This document shows, piece after piece, positions 60,547 to 64,000 of a stretch of DNA of 64,000 bases. Each line of letters begins with the position of its first letter. Position 1 is the stretch's first letter. Source of the DNA: an uncultured bacterium (GTDB lineage: Bacteria; Bacillota; Clostridia; Oscillospirales; Ruminococcaceae); NCBI GenBank assembly GCA_934875375.1, contig CAKXHL010000001.1, positions 201,072-265,071 of the forward strand, written 5' to 3'. The translations under genes were made by a program, and so were the position numbers. A model generated the notes under the pieces. The model was not told the origin of the DNA. It saw only the letters and a list, made by a program, of their open reading frames with translations, and made no database searches.

Positions 60547-60575
60547 ATTATAATGATTCTGAAAGGATTTGTCAA
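60547..60575 (-). promoter_or_regulatory. Promoter of the T-box operon
   Basis: Minus strand TTGACA, 17 bases, TATAAT (consensus hexamers), directly after the phosphatase gene. Confidence 0.9.
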
Positions 60576-60578
60576 GTT

Positions 60579-61235
60579 CTATTTGAAAATTATTTCCGTT
60601 AATTCTTTTACATTGGCAGCGATATCGTCAGCATGGTTGTCTTCCAGCTCCTGTCTGGTTCGAAACCCCCATAAAACGCCGCAGGATTTTACGCCGCTGT
60701 TTTGAGCTGTCTGCATGTCCACCCAAGTGTCACCTACATATAGCGAATCTTTCGGATCGATTCCGGTCAGACGAAGCACCTCCCGCACACCGGCAGGATC
60801 TGGCTTTTTGGGAATCCCTTCTTTTTGTCCCATGGTAGCGGCGAAATGAATTTGAGGGAAATAATACCGTACAACGTCTGCCGTAATGTCATCCGGTTTA
60901 TTGGAAACCACCGCAATCAATACACCTTCTTTGTTGCATTGGGAAAGTAAATTGGCAATTCCGGGATAAGGCTTGGTTTTGTCCTTGCTGTGAGCGGCGT
61001 AGCGGGATAGATAGATTTTTTTGACCCGATCAAATAGCTCCTGATTATCCTGATCTTCTTTGGGTAAAGCGCGGCGGATCAATGGATCGACACTGTTTCC
61101 CACAAAATATTTATATTCTTCCACCGTATGCAAAGGAAGCCCACATTCCTGCAACGCATAGTTTGTGCTGTCGGCCAGATCGTCAATCGAGTCAATCAAA
61201 GTGCCGTCTAAATCAAAAAGAACCAGCTTTTTCAT
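60579..61235 (-). CDS. Phosphoglycolate phosphatase-like HAD hydrolase
   Basis: A 218-residue HAD-family phosphatase. The catalytic FDLDGTLIDS (residues 6-15), VVSNKPDD and YVGDTWVDMQTAQNSG motifs, and the helical cap, place it with Gph-like enzymes. It may hydrolyse 2-phosphoglycolate or similar repair products. ATG at 61235 has GGGGG 7 bases upstream; a TTG at 61250 would be less likely. The T-box promoter lies just after its stop. Confidence 0.9.
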   Translation of the reverse strand: MKKLVLFDLDGTLIDSIDDLADSTNYALQECGLPLHTVEEYKYFVGNSVDPLIRRALPKEDQDNQELFDRVKKIYLSRYAAHSKDKTKPYPGIANLLSQCNKEGVLIAVVSNKPDDITADVVRYYFPQIHFAATMGQKEGIPKKPDPAGVREVLRLTGIDPKDSLYVGDTWVDMQTAQNSGVKSCGVLWGFRTRQELEDNHADDIAANVKELTEIIFK

Positions 61236-61449
61236 TCTTTCATCCCCCAAAATATTTTCGCCTTAGTGTATCACATTTGCGGCGTGAGTGCAATTTCCAT
61301 TCCTTCATAGCGGCATGTTTTTCCAAGATGCCGAAAAGGGAAAAAGCATGAAACAATCGGATGCAACTACAGGTTGACAAAAAGAAAGCACTGGTTGGTG
61401 GCGAAAAGAGACGGTATTTGGTAAAGTGATATAGAAAGGAGAGGATATT

Positions 61450-62700
61450 TTGGAATTGGCAGAGCAAATTGCGGCATTGAGAAAAAAACATGGATTCTCT
61501 CAAGAAGAACTGGGAGAAAAATTGGGTGTATCCCGTCAGGCTGTTTCCAAGTGGGAATCCAGCCAGGCGGTGCCGGAACTGGAAAAATTAAAGGAACTTT
61601 GCCGAATTTTTGGAGTTTCTTTAAACGAATTGCTGCAGCTGGAGGAAAACGGTCAAGTAAGGGAAGAAGAGAATCTCCTTTCCCAACAGGCGGAAAAAAA
61701 TATAGCGGAACAGCCTAGAAGCACAGCGGATAAACGGAAAAAACAAGACCATAAACTGCTCGTGCTTACCATTGTCGGCTTTGCTCTGGTATTGGCTGTA
61801 ACTGTGTTTTGCCTGCAGGTGCAGATTCAAGATTTGAACCGTCAGATGTCAGATCTTCAAAGCGGTCTTTCCAGCGTGAGATCCGAGTGCTCTATGGCGA
61901 TTTCTTCCCTGCGCGCCAGCATAGAACAGAGCTTGGAAAGCCAGACAAGTATCGTATCTGAGTACCACTACGATATCATTAGTTTGCAGCCTGTCACCAA
62001 ACAGGCACGGGTAAAGTTTACCGTGACACCTAAAAATTGTACGGCGGATACCACAGCGGTGCTGTCTTTTACCGGAGCAGATTTTGAACCAATTACACTG
62101 GAGGCTTCCAAAAGCGTCGGCGGAACGTTTGAAGGGACGGTGGATTTACCGTTATCCCGCGAAGTACGCGTGCAGGTTGCTTTTTTAAATGGCGACGAAA
62201 GAACTAATGAAGCGTTGGAAACCATTTATGGGCTGGATGGCTACCTTCTATCGGTTTTTTCTACATTTCAAGGGGATATGTCTCGCTATGCTATCGGAGA
62301 TTTGTCGTCGACCTTGTCGATTAACGGCTCGCTGGTTGTAGAGGTGCAGATGAATGACAGCATCGGATATCGGGCCTTGGCAAACTATCCGGACAGCGGG
62401 ATGGTAAGGCTGATAAAAAATGGAAAGGCTTATCGGGAATATGAACTGAGTTTTTATGAAAATGAGCCGAAACCGGATTATGAAAATGGAAACAGCACAG
62501 TGACATACAGTTCTATTTCCGCATCGGTGCCGATGAAAGAGCGGTTTGATGAAGGAGAATGGGAGACAATAGAAATAGAGATAACGATTGTAGATCGTTT
62601 TGGCATTCGTTATCAGCAAATACCATATGCATATCGATCATCGGGGGAAGAAAGCCTGAATCGTTCTGCCGATACAGAAATTACTTACCCTACAAAATAA
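61450..62700 (+). CDS. Membrane-anchored XRE-family protein with extracellular domain
   Basis: A 416-residue protein. Residues 1-62 are an XRE HTH (LAEQIAALRKKHGFSQEELGEKLGVSRQAVSKWES). After a charged linker a single membrane helix lies near residues 98-117 (LLVLTIVGFALVLAVTVFCLQV). A short coiled coil (118-160) and a beta-rich domain of unknown type (about 165-410) would lie outside the cell. The layout suggests direct signal transduction from outside to DNA. The TTG at 61450 has AGGAGAGGA upstream. The 214 bases before it hold no gene and no clear promoter. Confidence 0.85.
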   Translation: MELAEQIAALRKKHGFSQEELGEKLGVSRQAVSKWESSQAVPELEKLKELCRIFGVSLNELLQLEENGQVREEENLLSQQAEKNIAEQPRSTADKRKKQDHKLLVLTIVGFALVLAVTVFCLQVQIQDLNRQMSDLQSGLSSVRSECSMAISSLRASIEQSLESQTSIVSEYHYDIISLQPVTKQARVKFTVTPKNCTADTTAVLSFTGADFEPITLEASKSVGGTFEGTVDLPLSREVRVQVAFLNGDERTNEALETIYGLDGYLLSVFSTFQGDMSRYAIGDLSSTLSINGSLVVEVQMNDSIGYRALANYPDSGMVRLIKNGKAYREYELSFYENEPKPDYENGNSTVTYSSISASVPMKERFDEGEWETIEIEITIVDRFGIRYQQIPYAYRSSGEESLNRSADTEITYPTK

Positions 62701-62831
62701 AAGGATGGCTAAAACGCTGTCAGACAGAATTTTCACAAAAAAAGGGAACGCGAGGATAACTTCCAATAAGACAGTATGAGAACATTACTGACATAGGGTA
62801 GCTGCTGTGCAGGAGTGCGACAAGAAAAATT

Positions 62832-62869
62832 GGCGATACTTGGTTTTCATAACCAGATATCGCCTTTTT
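62832..62869 (+). terminator. Terminator downstream of membrane XRE gene
   Basis: GGCGATA...TGGTT / AACCA...TATCGCC nested stem followed by TTTTTCT. It ends ~130 bases of otherwise empty sequence (62701-62830). Confidence 0.8.
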
Positions 62870-62909
62870 CTATCTTTAACAGAATGTTTGAATCTTATTG
62901 GAGGTACAT

Positions 62910-63262
62910 ATGATGCAGGAACTGAGCTATATTCGTTGCGGTGATTACTATATTCCCGATATTCGCTTACCGAAGGAAACCAGACCTATTGGTCGTTGGG
63001 GGCGTATGCACAGAGATTATATCAAGGAGCACAACCCATCCGCTTCAATGATCTATGTCTTAACGGCGAATTATGGACGTATCTGGCGGATTTGAACGAG
63101 CAGGCACAGAACCGCCTTGAACTTATCATCGAGCAGATGAAGGCATCTGAGGGCGTGACAGAAGAACTGAAATCCGCTGATCAGATGGCATGGGTTGGAG
63201 CCATGAACAACATCCGTAACCGAGCCGAGGAAATCATCCTCCGAGAAATGCAAAACAGTTGA
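62910..63262 (+). pseudogene. TnpV-family transposon protein, frameshifted
   Basis: The N-terminal piece (YYIPDIRLPKETRPIGRWGRMHRDYIKEHNP) and the C-terminal piece (IRFNDLCLNGELWTYLADLNEQAQNRLELI...VTEELKSADQMAWVGAMN...RNRAEEIILREM) together match the TnpV protein carried by Tn4451-type and other Clostridial mobile elements. They lie in different frames, joined by a one-base loss near the CCC at 63035-63037. ATG follows GGAGGTACAT. A degraded mobile-element remnant. Confidence 0.8.
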
Positions 63263-63373
63263 GTGCTGCACTGGAACAAGAAGGAGTAGAGCTAACGCTT
63301 TGAGAATAATAGTGAACACGATACACTCGTGTCTCTGACGTTAAAGCCAGTGTTTTAGAGGGCTGGGAGAGGG

Positions 63374-63796
63374 ATGCCCAATTTTATAGATGAGCCAACG
63401 GCAGGGCTTGACCCGAAAGAGCGCGTCCGTTTCCGCAATTTGATCAGCGCCTTTTCCAAAGACCGCATTGTAATTCTGTCTACGCATATTGTTTCCGATG
63501 TGGAGTTTATTGCAGAGGAAATCATTATGATGAAATCCGGTCAGATCATTCATTTTGGAAATCCGCAGGAGATTACTTCTGAAATCGACGGTCAAGTATG
63601 GGAATGTACGGTTCCGACTGCCTATGCGGAAAAATACGCGGCTGCCTACAATACAAGCAATCTGCGTAACATCAGCGGAAATCAGACAATCTTACGGATT
63701 ATTGGAGATCGTCCGCCTATGGAAAATGTGGTAAGGGTGCAGCCTACTTTGGAAGATTTGTACCTGTTCTATTTCAAAGGGGGTTGTGAAGAATGA
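63374..63796 (+). pseudogene. ABC transporter ATP-binding protein, N-terminal half missing
   Basis: The 140-residue reading frame begins at the Walker B region (DEPTAGLDPKERVRFRNLI), with the H-loop STHIVSDVEFIAEE and a C-terminal regulatory part. Walker A, the Q-loop and the LSGGQ signature are absent; a stop codon lies 16 bases upstream of the ATG in the same frame. It resembles the ATPase of multi-drug or lantibiotic-type ABC exporters. The loss of the front half next to the TnpV remnant suggests truncation by an element. The permease follows by ATGA overlap. Confidence 0.8.
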
Positions 63797-64000
63797 AAAA
63801 ACTAATTCTTTTTGAACTGCGAAAAGTATTTTCAAAGCGTTTATCTTTGATTGTTCTGGTTGGAATACTTCTGTTTTCTGTCTTGATTTCCTTTTCTACC
63901 TATCAAAACAAATATGCTTTTGACGGTGTAAGTGCGGAAGGTTCAGGTAAAACGGCAGTAGAAATCGACAAGGAAATTGCCGCGAAATACGAGGGAATAT
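63793..64000 (+). CDS. ABC transporter permease (3' end outside window)
   Basis: The first 69 residues are visible, ATG at 63793 overlapping the ATPase stop. MKKLILFELRKVFSKRLSLI is followed by one hydrophobic helix (IVLVGILLFSVLISFS) and a soluble loop, the ABC-2 permease start pattern. It cannot form a working exporter with the truncated ATPase unless another supplies the activity. Confidence 0.75.
   Translation, partial: MKKLILFELRKVFSKRLSLIVLVGILLFSVLISFSTYQNKYAFDGVSAEGSGKTAVEIDKEIAAKYEGI

Overview
The window looks like a chromosomal segment of a Gram-positive anaerobe of the class Clostridia, probably near the Ruminococcaceae/Oscillospiraceae. The signs are AGGAGG-type ribosome binding sites, TTG/GTG starts, T-box and glycine riboswitches, a six-gene Rnf complex, a split glycine decarboxylase (gcvPA/gcvPB), a reverse rubrerythrin, HemZ, and a membrane diadenylate cyclase (CdaA/CdaR). 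No rRNA, tRNA, CRISPR array or replication origin was seen. Most of the window is housekeeping sequence. Only the last ~1.2 kb looks mobile or decayed.

Layout. (1) 1-10348, plus strand: a dense housekeeping run of an Elp3-like radical SAM gene (5' end outside the window), smc, ftsY, rdgB, yhbY, nadD, yqeK, rsfS and leuS. Next come rpsU with its own double promoter, yqeG, an endonuclease IV-like gene, aroQ, efp and an acidic zinc-ribbon gene. (2) 14195-21412: an energy-conservation operon, apbE (flavin transferase), a Gx-family membrane protein and rnfCDGEAB. ApbE would load covalent FMN on RnfG and RnfD. RnfG here carries two FMN-binding domains. (3) 21531-24500: reverse rubrerythrin behind a palindromic candidate operator, then agcS with a long structured leader and a BofC-like gene on the minus strand. 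(4) 24541-34720: PBP1A, queA (minus), asd-dapA, a fused DUF134/NifX regulator-metallocluster protein, a half-size EamA transporter, tgt, yajC and a TIGR04086-type membrane protein.

(5) 34853-42491, minus strand: one glycine-cleavage operon, gcvT, flavin reductase-like gene, gcvH, gcvPA, gcvPB, lplA and lpd, under a tandem glycine riboswitch. It holds the whole pathway plus lipoylation and E3. (6) 42573-57966, plus strand: TRIC-like channel, GyrI-like protein, an unknown gene translationally coupled to a frame-interrupted CarD-like gene, ispD-ispF, cdaA-cdaR, a COG2509-type flavoprotein, then recJ-rel-dtd-MBL-hemZ and a zinc-ribbon gene. (7) 57984-61235, minus strand: an acyl-CoA synthetase and an XRE-cupin regulator behind a T-box riboswitch, then a phosphoglycolate phosphatase-like gene. 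(8) 61450-64000, plus strand: a membrane-anchored XRE-type protein, a frameshifted TnpV remnant, an ABC ATPase lacking its N-terminal half and the start of its permease.

The strongest points for follow-up are the two-domain RnfG with a Cys-tailed RnfE, the CarD frame break on a T TTT TTG heptamer, the internal start in DUF134-NifX, the T-box in front of a CoA ligase, the unidentified agcS leader and the palindrome at the rubrerythrin promoter. All functional names come from motifs read in the translations, not from database searches.
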